Assembly: GCA_001599355.1 (NCBI GenBank)
Contig: BCGQ01000002.1
Span: 1,415,909-1,479,908 of the forward strand
Direction: 5' to 3'
Source: Nakazawaea peltata
Taxonomy: Eukaryota > Ascomycota > Pichiomycetes > Alaninales > Pachysolenaceae
DNA length: 64,000 nucleotides
Shown here piece by piece: positions 29,401-38,694 of this stretch (within the stretch, counting starts at the first letter, position 1; each line of letters opens with the position of its first letter). The notes beneath the pieces are model-generated. The model was not told the origin of the DNA, ran no database searches, and worked only from the letters and a program-made list of their open reading frames with translations. The position numbers and the translations under genes are program-made.

Positions 29401-30737
29401 AGACCGGCATTGTGTTTGATTACGGGACACTGTAACATGTGTTGGGATGGGATTGAACGGGAGACGTTGGGCAGTTTTTTGAAGGTTGGTTTGAGTTTTG
29501 GGGGAGCGGAGGATCCAGATGATCCAGGGACTGAATTTCCACTCACTGGGCAGGATCCGGATGGTGCAGAGACAGAATTTCCACTCACTGGACAAGATCC
29601 AGAAGACTCAGATACAGAATTTCCACTAACTGGACATGTCAGTGGAACCTCTGAGCCCTCTGAACCCATCTGTACATCCATATCCGCACTCCTCTTCAAC
29701 GGAACAGCAGCCTCAGGCTCATATCCTCCCATAGGACATTCTCCTACTTGCTTAGTCACTGGGCATTGAGCCGCAGCCGGAGGCTCCGCTTGATTAGTCT
29801 CAAAATTAAACGAATTATAATCAGTTTCCTCCTCCTTCATAGGCATACTCTGTCGACTGGTCACAAATTTAGCTGAATTACTCTTGATATTCGATATGAA
29901 AGTATTAGTCTGCTTGGATAACTCCAAGATCTTCTTACTGGACTCTGAACTATCAACCAGAGTATACTGCTGCTCATAATATTTCCTCAAATTGAACACC
30001 TTGATCCACAAATCGTTCAAGTAGCTGTCATTCTTGATGATAAACAACCATGACATGATACTTATCTGGTATATGATGGGGAGCTGGCTCTTGGTGTTGC
30101 GTTTAGAAGTGTATAAAATATTGAAATTTTTAACCAAATCGATCTCGTTTAGTCCAATAGTGTAAGGGTTGTCTGCGATGGCTGGAACTCGTTTTAAATC
30201 GGCTCCATTGGATCCTAGACCACTCCGCGGCGTCGCAATACTCGTCACTGGTGTGTTCGTCGAGATAATGGGCACTGTACTGAGCTGTTGTCTCTGGAAC
30301 AGCACGGTATTCTCCAACTCTGCGAGTTTCAGCCGCAATTTCTGGATCTCTTCGTCTTTATTGATCGAGTCGGTGTCGGAATGGTCGTTTTTATCACGAT
30401 CTTTGCCGGCTTGAACCCCTGATCCTCCCACATATCCCATTTTTCCGTGGGTTTCCAGCACATCTTTGGCCCATGTTGGCTGCAAATAAAAGCAGAGGTG
30501 CTGTACACCGTTCTTCTTACAGTTGTTGCATGTCGGCTTGCCCTTGTCACACTTGACCTTCCGTCTCCGACAGATAGTACACGATATCGGGACTCTATTT
30601 CTCTTCCGGGCCTTCAGCAGAGCTCCATTTTTCTTGTCTTGACCGCTGGGTTCTGGCGTTTCTTGTTTGAAGGCGGCGGAGGCGTTTCCTGGGTGCGACT
30701 CACCTTCACTGGGTGATGGTGTGGTCGTAGGATTCAT
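26457..30737 (-). CDS. HAP1: Heme-responsive Zn2Cys6 activator Hap1
   Basis: The 1426-residue protein starts at the ATG at 30737. A Zn2Cys6 cluster has Cys 53/56/63/70/73/82 (ISCTICRRRKVKCDKGKP, QHLCFYLQPTWAKDV), and its Hap1 signature extends into the TWA segment. Ten Cys-Pro dipeptides followed by Val, Leu or Met are present. Nine lie between the zinc cluster and the middle homology region, including three 14-residue tandem copies of CPVSGNSV-type units. One (QCPVLQD) lies far toward the C-terminus, mirroring HRM1-6 and HRM7 of S. cerevisiae Hap1. Family knowledge: heme binding at Cys-Pro motifs relieves repression and activates respiratory and sterol genes. A Gln-rich run and an acidic C-terminal region look like activation segments. 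Confidence 0.9.
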   Translation of the reverse strand: MNPTTTPSPSEGESHPGNASAAFKQETPEPSGQDKKNGALLKARKRNRVPISCTICRRRKVKCDKGKPTCNNCKKNGVQHLCFYLQPTWAKDVLETHGKMGYVGGSGVQAGKDRDKNDHSDTDSINKDEEIQKLRLKLAELENTVLFQRQQLSTVPIISTNTPVTSIATPRSGLGSNGADLKRVPAIADNPYTIGLNEIDLVKNFNILYTSKRNTKSQLPIIYQISIMSWLFIIKNDSYLNDLWIKVFNLRKYYEQQYTLVDSSESSKKILELSKQTNTFISNIKSNSAKFVTSRQSMPMKEEETDYNSFNFETNQAEPPAAAQCPVTKQVGECPMGGYEPEAAVPLKRSADMDVQMGSEGSEVPLTCPVSGNSVSESSGSCPVSGNSVSAPSGSCPVSGNSVPGSSGSSAPPKLKPTFKKLPNVSRSIPSQHMLQCPVIKHNAGLKQLVSEARCPLLPSDLAKLAEDDDNEDSKVCPLMIGDAKTIFRERLSARNSASNGGDSHDHGHGLGSECPVIGCDSNPASKRRKTNSKRLKTLTMPTDIKAMNFSNPKEVIAVFERHMPTRKVAWLLINRFFDKLYLHLPIVDEYSFRERVTKIIGSVESAPGGQKIKLTDLGSDYNEDFLTLCLMLLILRLSWLTLPSNLPKKFSQTGEHSQELTADEKVLIRPENVVPMVLVDVIKEIFTDVRILSTPSVVILQVGMFLKYYNVLAPEDGFELDDSYNGSGHSNGVSPDKELLNLNSSVFLNSLISLAKTIGLNRDPLNFKNFQTQSKDEAVSIHLLRRRHLWRKMWYSLINMNVLTNISLGDYSKHLNIEIDDDNGVESGHGNFNEYWDTRRPSATDLATLRRCFPDFSGGSDTNFQRELKVVQLMDLEYKINILIYRGMKVLLNVKTLPARAEVHGILEQLTLLVHDEAEEKSSGDVSGTPALSCAQLLTRYDRNRESELSASARIFEFKLFLIVKMLMFVLNYIMFLNYELKLKELLSENGLDPRTVAEDPSCLDKLDPQLAQLIQYTKLVYDEHFERTLLLAIDNYNIFVQFFDNSHKFFPDLGGELLIYPFLMILNHRSKQFIISLVLRLQQEDPMVTQILVLNGINKEELLNKLFGYLKIFLNKLDKLTRHYYYAWRLKKLMKFFYNVLISSSKLFTTNYTKMLLRNGSSMDQCPVLQDIKTSSVPVLPNQRKIAVLERDRRRIQQQRQQQQQQQQQRQLSQSSIPPSIHSSMVSPQEFRSPTVDIFHLKQEDSVTNPAILVPSPSAQQITSNLQLNTELESGSGVLSGNGACTGTSTSTGVFSTTADGSNDGPTEFGSQILNGLSDPNHMDMFDELMLDNFPINDRSLFMGTSAAAPQASDAHPMPVAFEFFGADVFNEPPNQQHHFYGVNEIDFTNVDLNTLPVYPNLGPEQTGMNSEGQNRQQNGSWFH
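29515..29645 (-). repeat. Three tandem 42-bp units coding CPVSGNSV heme-type motifs
   Basis: Within HAP1, three 42-bp direct repeats each encode a 14-residue unit beginning with CPVSGNSV and ending near SGS. Each copy therefore adds one Cys-Pro heme-motif candidate. Confidence 0.85.
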
Positions 30738-31392
30738 TTTGTATGGTTTTTGGTGTTGCTCTGGGGGTCCTTCTTTGGAGGTGTTCGGGTTTGAATGGGG
30801 TCAAAATTTTACTATGGAAAAAAAGCTGATGGTTTTGATAATTTTTGCTGGATCGGAGAAGATTTGAGAAGATTTGAGAAGATTTGAGAAGATTTTTGGA
30901 GAAGATTTTGGAGGGGAGAAGATTGAGCGGAGAAGATTTAAGAGGCGGAGGGGGGAAATTTAGGGAGAGCTTGGCGGGGGACTTGACTGGAGGGAACTTG
31001 GCTGGGGGAAACTTGGCTGGGGGGAACTGATGGGGAGGAGCTTAGATGGAGAAACCTCTAAGCAAATCAGGGGGAGTGCAGCTGGCAGTAGGTTCCTCTA
31101 GCTGACTCTAGCTGACTCCAGCGAATTAAAACAACTAACCTACAAACATTACCCTGTTTTTACTATATTCCAATACTAACATTCCACGACTACTCCTCCC
31201 TTGGCTGCCTGCTCTCATCTTCTCCATCTTCTCCTGATCAAAATCTTCTCCGGCTTAACGCACACTCTCCCGACTTACTAATTAAAGTCGTGTATATTTT
31301 ACAAATCCCATTCTCAGTGAGCCAATTTTCCTCTTCATTTAACGGACTTATCGATCCAACCTAATCCCGTCCCATTTTCACAGGGTATCCCC
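30738..31392. other. HAP1 promoter / 3' flank of the sphingomyelinase-like gene
   Basis: This 655-bp interval has a GA-rich decamer repeat (GAGAAGATTT, period 10, about 30856-30900 with degenerate copies to 30945). A second set of AACTTGGCTGGGGG-type copies lies near 30985-31030. No gene is visible. Confidence 0.55.
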
Positions 31393-33390
31393 TTATTTAT
31401 TATCAACTATACAGTTTTCAAACTCTTCAAAGGTAAAACTCAGCATTTCGCAGAACACAGACTCACATATCCCGCTATTCTTCTTACCCAAGCAATCGGG
31501 TGCATATCTGGAATTCTTGTACTTCAACTTTATGTACTCCTGTTGTAACTTTGGGTTATCTTTAATCTGCTCTCTGAGCACTTTATCCCAGAAACTACTA
31601 TTTAAGGGCAGAGACTCTGGCCAAAATTGGGGGTTATTCTCACCATAAATCTCTCTCGCACTGTACAATAACTCCCATCGCGGTTCTTCTCCCTTGTTGT
31701 TGAACGTATCCTCTAATGATGTATAGTATGTGTAAGAGTTTAGAACATTGAAAGTTCTTGAATCTACTTCGTAGTATCTGATCCCAGGATTATTTAGTCC
31801 AAGAGGGGATACACTAGGGGCTATCCATGATCCTGCAACAGGCAAAGGCTCCAATCTTTCATTATAAGAATATAAGATGTTGTATCTATCTTGATGATCG
31901 TTTCCAAAGAATATTTCAGCAATCGTTGCTGGACTGAATCTCAGTATAATGTTAGACAAAATCCTCAGGGGCATCGGAAGCAGCTTCTCAGAACTCAACG
32001 GTAATGAACTCATGATCCAAACCCTCTGATCAGCTGCTTCGCTTTCAATAAGCTCATTTATCAAAAATCCAATCTGTCCAAAGGGATCCATTTCACTTGT
32101 ATTCCAGAAACAGTAATAATTATCACTGTTGTAGAAATTAGAATTCAATGTTATCACCTTCAATCCATACTCGGTAGTAATAGAATAGGCTCCATTGTGA
32201 GTTTTAATTTGTTTGAACTCTTTATTTCCTATCCAGTTATTCTCAATCAAGATATTCCCATACATCTCCTCCTGCCACTCAAACTCTTCACTCTTTCCTG
32301 ATGAATATTGCAGCATTTGGTTATCAGGATAAGTGTCATGACTTCCAAGCAGTGTTATCACAGGAATATAGCCAAAGTATTTTTTGATCAAATTGAAAAC
32401 TGTAAGCTCAGACTCCACTGTCTCATGGAAATCATTAGACCTCACTTGAAGACCACCATTCACGAGCACATACTGTACTTCTGGTACTCCTTCTTGAGAA
32501 ACACCCGATGCAAATCTCAAAGTGTTTTCTAGCATCACTTTGGGTACTCCACATTTATATTCTCCAAAAGTATGCAGCGGTGACCACATACCTCTATAAC
32601 TTGGTCTAAAAGTATCCACAAAATATCCCTTGTCAAATACCCCTAAAGAATATGAGCTATTATAATAGCTGAATTGATATTTGTCGTCATCTGAAAACAC
32701 TTCAGGTGACTTCTTATCGTTAAAACCACAATGTATACAACAAACTTCTTGTGAACAATTCAGCTCACTTCCAATATGATAATCAATTTGATAATCAATA
32801 TCGCTCAATTGTAATACATGGAAACTGTCAAACAGAGAACTTTTAGGGGCTTCATATTTATCAGGTGGTTTATCGGGATACCATCTCAGAATTCGTTTAT
32901 CGATATTGGGGATTTCAGGCTTATCGTTACATTGGTTGTCATGGTAATAACAGAACCAATCTCCGTCTTGTCCGAAAGGGTTCATGAGCTGCAATAAATT
33001 GGTGAAGTCAGAAGATTTTACGTACTCCTTCTGTTTCAATTCCTTCGAGTCGTAACGGATCAGGCAATCCACCTCATTGTCACCCCTTGATAAACACCAA
33101 GACATGAAAACCTCCGAAACCAAAGAAGGTTTACTGAGCGCTAATACTTTTCCAAGAGCCAAACGTGATTTGCATTTCTCACATCCGGACATATGTGAGT
33201 TGTTCTCTAAGGATTCAAAATTGGATCTGAATGTCTCCAAAATTTCTAACTTGGATGAAGCCGAGTGTTTAGGGAACCAGTCGGCGTTGAGGGAGTCTAA
33301 AAATTGGCCGCCCATATCAAGACACTCAACCGCCTTTGACCAAATCATCATAAAGACTAGAATTAAGTGAATCAGTGGTGCTTTTCTCAT
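31393..33390 (-). CDS. Acid-sphingomyelinase-like secreted protein with degenerate active site
   Basis: A 665-residue protein with an N-terminal signal peptide (residues about 1-22). A saposin-B-like cysteine segment follows (GCEKCKSRLALGKVL...SWC, about 69-99), then an SMPD1-type metallophosphoesterase fold (VLQLSDIDY...EVCC, YFGYIPVITLLGSHD, FFGNDHQDRY, SWIAPSVSPLGLNNPGIRYY). Acid sphingomyelinases use DxH, GD, GNHE, GHIPPG and GHTH metal or catalytic motifs. Here these read DID (197-199), GG (312-313), GSHD (349-352), SSLPLS and GNDH. Most metal ligands are therefore replaced, although the frame and structural residues are intact over the full length. It is best described as a probable pseudoenzyme, perhaps a lipid-binding or wall protein. 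Several N-x-S/T sites support secretion. Confidence 0.8.
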   Translation of the reverse strand: MRKAPLIHLILVFMMIWSKAVECLDMGGQFLDSLNADWFPKHSASSKLEILETFRSNFESLENNSHMSGCEKCKSRLALGKVLALSKPSLVSEVFMSWCLSRGDNEVDCLIRYDSKELKQKEYVKSSDFTNLLQLMNPFGQDGDWFCYYHDNQCNDKPEIPNIDKRILRWYPDKPPDKYEAPKSSLFDSFHVLQLSDIDYQIDYHIGSELNCSQEVCCIHCGFNDKKSPEVFSDDDKYQFSYYNSSYSLGVFDKGYFVDTFRPSYRGMWSPLHTFGEYKCGVPKVMLENTLRFASGVSQEGVPEVQYVLVNGGLQVRSNDFHETVESELTVFNLIKKYFGYIPVITLLGSHDTYPDNQMLQYSSGKSEEFEWQEEMYGNILIENNWIGNKEFKQIKTHNGAYSITTEYGLKVITLNSNFYNSDNYYCFWNTSEMDPFGQIGFLINELIESEAADQRVWIMSSLPLSSEKLLPMPLRILSNIILRFSPATIAEIFFGNDHQDRYNILYSYNERLEPLPVAGSWIAPSVSPLGLNNPGIRYYEVDSRTFNVLNSYTYYTSLEDTFNNKGEEPRWELLYSAREIYGENNPQFWPESLPLNSSFWDKVLREQIKDNPKLQQEYIKLKYKNSRYAPDCLGKKNSGICESVFCEMLSFTFEEFENCIVDNK

Positions 33391-33763
33391 CTTTTCTAAT
33401 TTTCAACTCTCACCATAAAAGGGGGTAATATTATTAGGATATATTTTTTATATCTCACCAAGAGGGAAAGAGTGGAAAATTGGGGGTTATATTTGGGTGA
33501 AACAAAGGTGGGGATTCTAATGCTTGGGGAATGTAATTGAAAGAAACGATGTTAGTGGAAGCTTCTTTGACCTGCTGGTGCCTTCACTTTGCTTTCACCC
33601 TGCTTTTACTGTGCCCTCACTGTGTCCTCACTAAGTCTCTGCTCCCTTCAATTCCCCCCCCCCTACAACCCCCCAGTGCTTCTTAAATTGTAAATTGCTC
33701 ACCAACGCAAACTCAATTTAATTCGTATTACGCTCAATATCTCAAGATATCCAAAGTAATAAA
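33391..33763. other. Divergent promoter, sphingomyelinase-like gene and CQD2
   Basis: This 373-bp interval between divergent starts contains a poly-C run near 33654-33663. No gene or clear regulatory box was recognised. Confidence 0.5.
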
Positions 33764-35629
33764 ATGCTCACCAACGTGATCACCAAAATCCCCGGCGATT
33801 TTTCAGGGCAAGAGCGGGTTAAAGACGAGACTTGCAAGTACTGGCTACTCCATCTATATATCATGATCAGTTTGACTTGTAAAAGGGCCAGTTACGTGGC
33901 GCCTATGTACAGAGTGACTTTTGGGGTCCCGAAACCCGGTATAAATACGGTTATTCCGAGGGTTCTTCCCGGGAATCCTTCGGTCTCGCGCCGATTAGCC
34001 AGTTATAGTCGTGAAGAACGTGGTAAAAATGGGACAAATGGTCGTTTTTTCACCGGATCAGTGGCTCTTGTAGGTACAGGAACCGTCTTATACTTCACGA
34101 ATGACAGTTTTCACGATTCCACCAAGCATTTTGCCATGACTTTGAAGCGTGTTGGAGTGATCACGGTGGCTGTCACCCAATGTTTCTATTTGTACTCGAA
34201 GCAGTTGAGGTGGAGCTCGTTTGGGAGTGAAGAAGAGCGTAAACTGCTGATGTCAGAAACACATAAGAGGGCTCTGAAAGTGACCTTGAAACTGTTGGAG
34301 ACCAACGGAGGAATCTATATCAAATTGGGACAGCATGTGAGTGCGATGACTTATTTATTACCGGCGGAATGGACAGAAACCATGGTTCCTTTGCAACAAT
34401 GCTGTCCTCAGAGTGATATGCAGGAGATCGAGAAGATGTTTTTGGATGATTTGGGTGTGTCTGTGGGTGATTTGTTCTCGGAATTCACCACAGATCCCAT
34501 CGGAGTACTGTCTTTACTGCAAGTTCATGTGGCTACTCTCCGAGAGACTGGGGAGAAGGTTCTGGTCAAGTGCCAGCACCCTTCGTTGAAGGAGTTTGTT
34601 CCGTTGGATGTGCTGATGACCAAATTGGTATTCGATTTGATGTTAAAGGTGTTCCCGGAGTATCCGTTGACCTGGTTGGGAGACGAGTTACTGACTTCTA
34701 TTTTTGTGGAGTTGGATTTCCAGAATGAACTGAGGAACGCAGAACATACCGATGAATATTTCTCTCATTACAAAGACAAGACTCTGCTTCGTATCCCTCA
34801 TATTTCAGAAGCTCATAAACGTATCTTGATTATGGAGTTTGTAGGAGGTGCTCGTTTGGATGACTTGGAATATTTGGATTCTCATCATATTTCAAGGGGA
34901 GAGGTGTCTTCATGTCTCTCTCATATTTTCAATAACATGATTTTCACCCCTGGAGTCGGTGTACATTGTGACCCTCATGGTGGTAACCTTGCTATCCGTT
35001 CGAGGAAGCCAACTGCCGACAATAAACATAACTTTGAGATCGTATTGTACGACCATGGATTGTACCGTCAAATTCCCGACCAGATGAGGAAAGATTACCT
35101 GAAATTTTGGTTGCTGTTGTTGGATGGGGATACCAAAGCTATGGAGCAGCATGCCAAACTGTTTGCCGGTATCAAAAGTGAACAGTTTCCTATCTTGGCC
35201 CTGGCAATCACCGGGAGAGACTACAAACATGCTCTTAGTGGGAATATTATGGAGGTCCGGGGGGAAGATGAGATCAATAATATGACAGAATCGTTATTAA
35301 ACAAGGGCCATGTCCTAGATTTGATGTCCTTGTTGCTGACATTACCTCGTGTAGTGTTGTTGATCTTGAAAACTAACGATTTGACAAGACATTTAGACGA
35401 AAGTTTGCAAAATCCGTTGGGATTGGAGAGAACTTTCTTCATATTAGCGACTTATTGTGCTCGTACAGTGTTACAAGAGGATTTGGAGAAGGCTTCTATT
35501 CTTAGAGGATGGAACTGGCTCATTGCCCAGTTCAAATGCTACTGGAAATACTACAAAAGAGTCGACCAATTGGTGTTGTATGACATTGGGATGAGCTTAC
35601 GTAATCTTTTGAGGAAAGGTCGTGTATGA
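33764..35629 (+). CDS. CQD2: Mitochondrial ABC1/ADCK-family atypical kinase Cqd2 (Mcp2)
   Basis: The first ATG is at 33764 (621 residues); Met33 (MISLTCKRASYVAP) is an alternative start giving a more typical presequence. ABC1-family motifs are in order: KxGQ-type IKLGQHVSAM, GVxSLxQVHVATL, VELDFQNE, MEFVGGARLDD, VHCDPHGGNLAIR and LYDHGLYRQI. These best match Cqd2/Mcp2 of the inner mitochondrial membrane, which affects coenzyme Q distribution and lipid homeostasis. A membrane segment is likely near residues 90-150. Three CTG codons at 34508, 34517 and 34730 fall on family alanines (GVASLAQVH and the Ala of NEARNAE), supporting CUG=Ala. Confidence 0.9.
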   Translation: MLTNVITKIPGDFSGQERVKDETCKYWLLHLYIMISLTCKRASYVAPMYRVTFGVPKPGINTVIPRVLPGNPSVSRRLASYSREERGKNGTNGRFFTGSVALVGTGTVLYFTNDSFHDSTKHFAMTLKRVGVITVAVTQCFYLYSKQLRWSSFGSEEERKLLMSETHKRALKVTLKLLETNGGIYIKLGQHVSAMTYLLPAEWTETMVPLQQCCPQSDMQEIEKMFLDDLGVSVGDLFSEFTTDPIGVLSLLQVHVATLRETGEKVLVKCQHPSLKEFVPLDVLMTKLVFDLMLKVFPEYPLTWLGDELLTSIFVELDFQNELRNAEHTDEYFSHYKDKTLLRIPHISEAHKRILIMEFVGGARLDDLEYLDSHHISRGEVSSCLSHIFNNMIFTPGVGVHCDPHGGNLAIRSRKPTADNKHNFEIVLYDHGLYRQIPDQMRKDYLKFWLLLLDGDTKAMEQHAKLFAGIKSEQFPILALAITGRDYKHALSGNIMEVRGEDEINNMTESLLNKGHVLDLMSLLLTLPRVVLLILKTNDLTRHLDESLQNPLGLERTFFILATYCARTVLQEDLEKASILRGWNWLIAQFKCYWKYYKRVDQLVLYDIGMSLRNLLRKGRV

Positions 35630-36915
35630 AGCTCCAAATATGGAGGTTGACTGGATCTGTGGCCGTTTGCACGACCTTTTGATATGTACATAAATTTAAT
35701 ACAAAGTGCTGCTCTTGAAGTGGGCGAGAGATCTAACTGCCTCAGGCGATTGAATGTAATTAATTTTAGGTAGGTACCAAGTGTGTAGAGATAAGGAGGG
35801 GCAGAGGGCATGGGAAATGAGATTGGGGTGTCCGGTTTGGAGAGGGAAATATGGTTTAAGGAGAAGGAGGGCAATTCGGAACAACAGGAATGCGACAAAG
35901 CGAGCGAGAGCGAGAGAGAGAGCGACAAAATGCAGACAAAGAGCGACGCGGTGACAAAAAAGATCTGTCGGGATTTAAGGTTCATTGATTTTAAAGCCGA
36001 GTGCTTGAGAGCGAAGCGTTTGAGAAAAGATGGAGTGCGATAAGAGAGACTTTTAGAATGGAATAACTGGAGGGAGTAACTGGAGGGTCTTACATAGTTG
36101 AGAAGTTAACTGAGATAACATATAATGGCAGAGATAAGGGATAGTGGGTTGGAACTACTTTAGTCCCGTTGTTGAAACGGGTCTAATTGTTGTCAAAAGA
36201 AAGATTTTCGGTCGTGTGACTGAATTTCTGCCCCATTTCTAAAAAAAAAAAATTGCCCTTTTTTCGTTCCAGGTGCATACTAAAAATAAGATAGGCAAAT
36301 AGTCACAAGACAAAAATTGTTGAGGGAGAGGAAAAAGAAAAAAAGCCCCTATGCCAAGACTTAAAGCTATACAAAGGGGGGAAAGGACGGAAATCAGTTT
36401 AAAATGGAGGGTTGAGGGTTAGCAAGGTGGTGTAAAGTGCGGTTGAAAGAAGTGGTTGTACGGTGGAGTTGTGAGGATAATTTGGAGACGAGAAATTGCA
36501 AGCGAAGAGAAGTCACCAGTAAATTTTCCCCCCAAAATTGACTGCCCCACTGACTGAAAATAGTGCCCAAATCTCAGCTGCAGATCACGCTAAACTGCCG
36601 GGCTCCCCTCTGACTCGCTCCCCACCAACTTTTATGCACTCGGACGAACCTGCAACTGGTTGAAAATGGAAATAGTCTGATTTCAGTACTGTAATTTGTC
36701 GTTCTTCTTCTTCTGCATGAAGCATAGCGTAAGCTCCTTTCCTTTATTGTTCTTATTATTTATACCACCATCAGTCTCACTGGTCAATTTTCCAGACGTC
36801 AATATTTAATTATTTGGATATATTTTATAGTGAGATATATAATTCCAGGAGCATTACCGACCTGAATCTTGCGTACTGTTAGATAAAATCTGGACACATA
36901 GGCTCTGATCACATC
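35630..36915. other. 1.3 kb intergenic region
   Basis: It has short frames only. A GA-rich AGCGAGAGCGAGAGAGAGAGCG tract lies near 35898-35922, and poly-A at 36241-36251. The right part is the promoter of the C2H2 gene, with AT-rich TATATTTTATA near 36818. No RNA gene was recognised. Confidence 0.5.
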
Positions 36916-37818
36916 ATGGCTGCTAATATTTCCTCTAAATCTCGTAAGCCAAGAAGCAAGTTTAGAGAGGTGGAGAGAATCTACTTCTGTACATTCGAAG
37001 GGTGTACGAAGGGGTACGGGAGATTAAACCATTTGAATGATCATATTAAAATTCAGAATCATGGGGAAATTAGAAAACCGAGTGAGTTTACATTGGTGAG
37101 GAAGGAATTAAAGAAGAGGAGATTACAGGAGGAGATATTGAAGGAGACATCTAGACAGCAGCAGCAAAATCACCACCAGCAACCTCAACAACAACCACAT
37201 CAACAACCTCTGCAAGAATCTCCTCTTCTGTCTCAATATTTCCCTTATAACGCCATTACACCATCGAGTGATAATGGAGATTTCAAGAATTCGGTTCCAC
37301 CAATCGATAAGAACAGAAACGGAGGCCCAACTTCAAGTGTAGGAATCCCAACTAGAGGTGTTCATCATCCATTAACACCACCTTCACTGAATTCTCCACC
37401 ACTTTTATCATCAACCGGATCCCCACCTTTGATTCTGCCTCAGGCTGGGTCTAAAAACAGTTTAGGAGTTGCTCATCCTCCTCAAGGTTATCATGGCCAA
37501 CCACCACAACTGCAACCGTACCATCAATACGCTTCATATCATCCACCACCCCCACTTCTACCACCACCGACTAACAGACCATATTTCCCATCATCACAGC
37601 CTCCAGTATTACCGCAAATGAGAACGTTGCTTCCACCTTTGAACAACGATGGAGCTCATTTGTATAATCAAACTGCTATGATGGGACCTAATACAGCAGG
37701 ACCAACACAAGGGTCTCCTTCTGTGTCACAATACCCTCAAGGAAGCTTTTCTCGCCCGGTAATACCAGGCCAGAATCCTACTAGAATTTCTACGGATCCG
37801 GCATCGTTTGTATCGTGA
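36916..37818 (+). CDS. C2H2 zinc-finger protein
   Basis: The 300-residue protein starts at the ATG at 36916. Near the N-terminus is a basic stretch, then one C2H2 finger (FCTFEGCTKGYGRLNHLNDHIKIQNH; Cys 35 and 40). It is followed by KPSEFTLVRKELKKRRLQEEI, a helical basic segment conserved next to this finger type in many fungi. The remainder is Gln- and Pro-rich, low complexity. The finger with its YGRLNHLNDH signature belongs to a broadly conserved fungal family whose function I cannot name with confidence. It is likely a nuclear DNA-binding protein. Confidence 0.82.
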   Translation: MAANISSKSRKPRSKFREVERIYFCTFEGCTKGYGRLNHLNDHIKIQNHGEIRKPSEFTLVRKELKKRRLQEEILKETSRQQQQNHHQQPQQQPHQQPLQESPLLSQYFPYNAITPSSDNGDFKNSVPPIDKNRNGGPTSSVGIPTRGVHHPLTPPSLNSPPLLSSTGSPPLILPQAGSKNSLGVAHPPQGYHGQPPQLQPYHQYASYHPPPPLLPPPTNRPYFPSSQPPVLPQMRTLLPPLNNDGAHLYNQTAMMGPNTAGPTQGSPSVSQYPQGSFSRPVIPGQNPTRISTDPASFVS

Positions 37819-37854
37819 TGGAGATGACTGAGGTGTAATATAATGAATGGAGGA

Positions 37855-37975
37855 ATGGAGAGACAGAGAGATAGAGAGATGGAGAGATAGAGAGATAGAG
37901 AGATGGGGAGATGGAGAGATAGAGAGATGGACGAGATGAAAGAAATGGACGAGATGAAAGAAATGGACTCGAATG
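37855..37975. repeat. GAGAGAT-rich tract and duplicated 18-bp unit
   Basis: Irregular repeats of GAGAGATAGAGAGATGG are followed by two perfect copies of ATGGACGAGATGAAAGAA at 37927-37944 and 37945-37962. It lies just past the C2H2 stop codon, in the 3' flank. Confidence 0.85.
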
Positions 37976-38519
37976 ATGGACAAGGACGATGGACAATGGA
38001 AGAGACTCACAGAGATGAACTGACGAAGTATAGCTATAATTAATGTCTAATTTAATGTTTAATATTTAGTATGTTAGTAATCCTATTCTTAGTATGCCTT
38101 AGTAATATTACATTTCTATAATGTTGTCACTACGATCTGACACCACACTAACACACTAAATAATATCTGAGGTTTTTTCAAAATACTACATTACAATAGA
38201 GAAATGTCACCAATGTCACCAAATCACACCAAATATTATCTAATTCCTCCCTCACCACATTACTAGAAAATATTTTCTCAAAAATTATATAGACGTATAA
38301 ATAATGGTCTAGATAACCCCCTAACTAACCCCTTCATCCACACTTCTTCCTCCAACTTTACTTCAAACTCCCTTCCTTTGCTCTCCTCTACTCTCCCTTT
38401 CTCTCCCCCTCTCCTCTACTCTCCTCTACTCTCAACTCCCACCCTAAAACACGAATCAACGATGATCCCCAACTTCTGCTTGGTCTTAACTCGAGTTCGT
38501 TCCCCCTCTCGGTGATATT

Positions 38520-38529
38520 CCTAATTGGG
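38520..38529 (+). promoter_or_regulatory. Mcm1-type box upstream of the first GT71 gene
   Basis: CCTAATTGGG lies within a near-palindrome ATATTCC...GGGAATAT, the same core as at 9768 and 9803. It lies about 370 bp upstream of the ATG at 38895. Confidence 0.45.
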
Positions 38530-38686
38530 AATATTTCAGAATACAAAAATTTCTTTTTTCTTAGACTCTGCCTGCCCCCCAAATTCTGCCCCTGCCCTCC
38601 CATATCTTACCCCTGCTAATCCAGACGTGTTACCGCAAAAAAAGAAAAGAGCCAAAAAAAAAGATCTTCTCTATTGAACAAATTTT

Positions 38687-38694
38687 TATAAATA
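38687..38694 (+). promoter_or_regulatory. TATA box of the first GT71 gene
   Basis: TATAAATA stands about 200 bp before the ATG at 38895. Confidence 0.4.
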
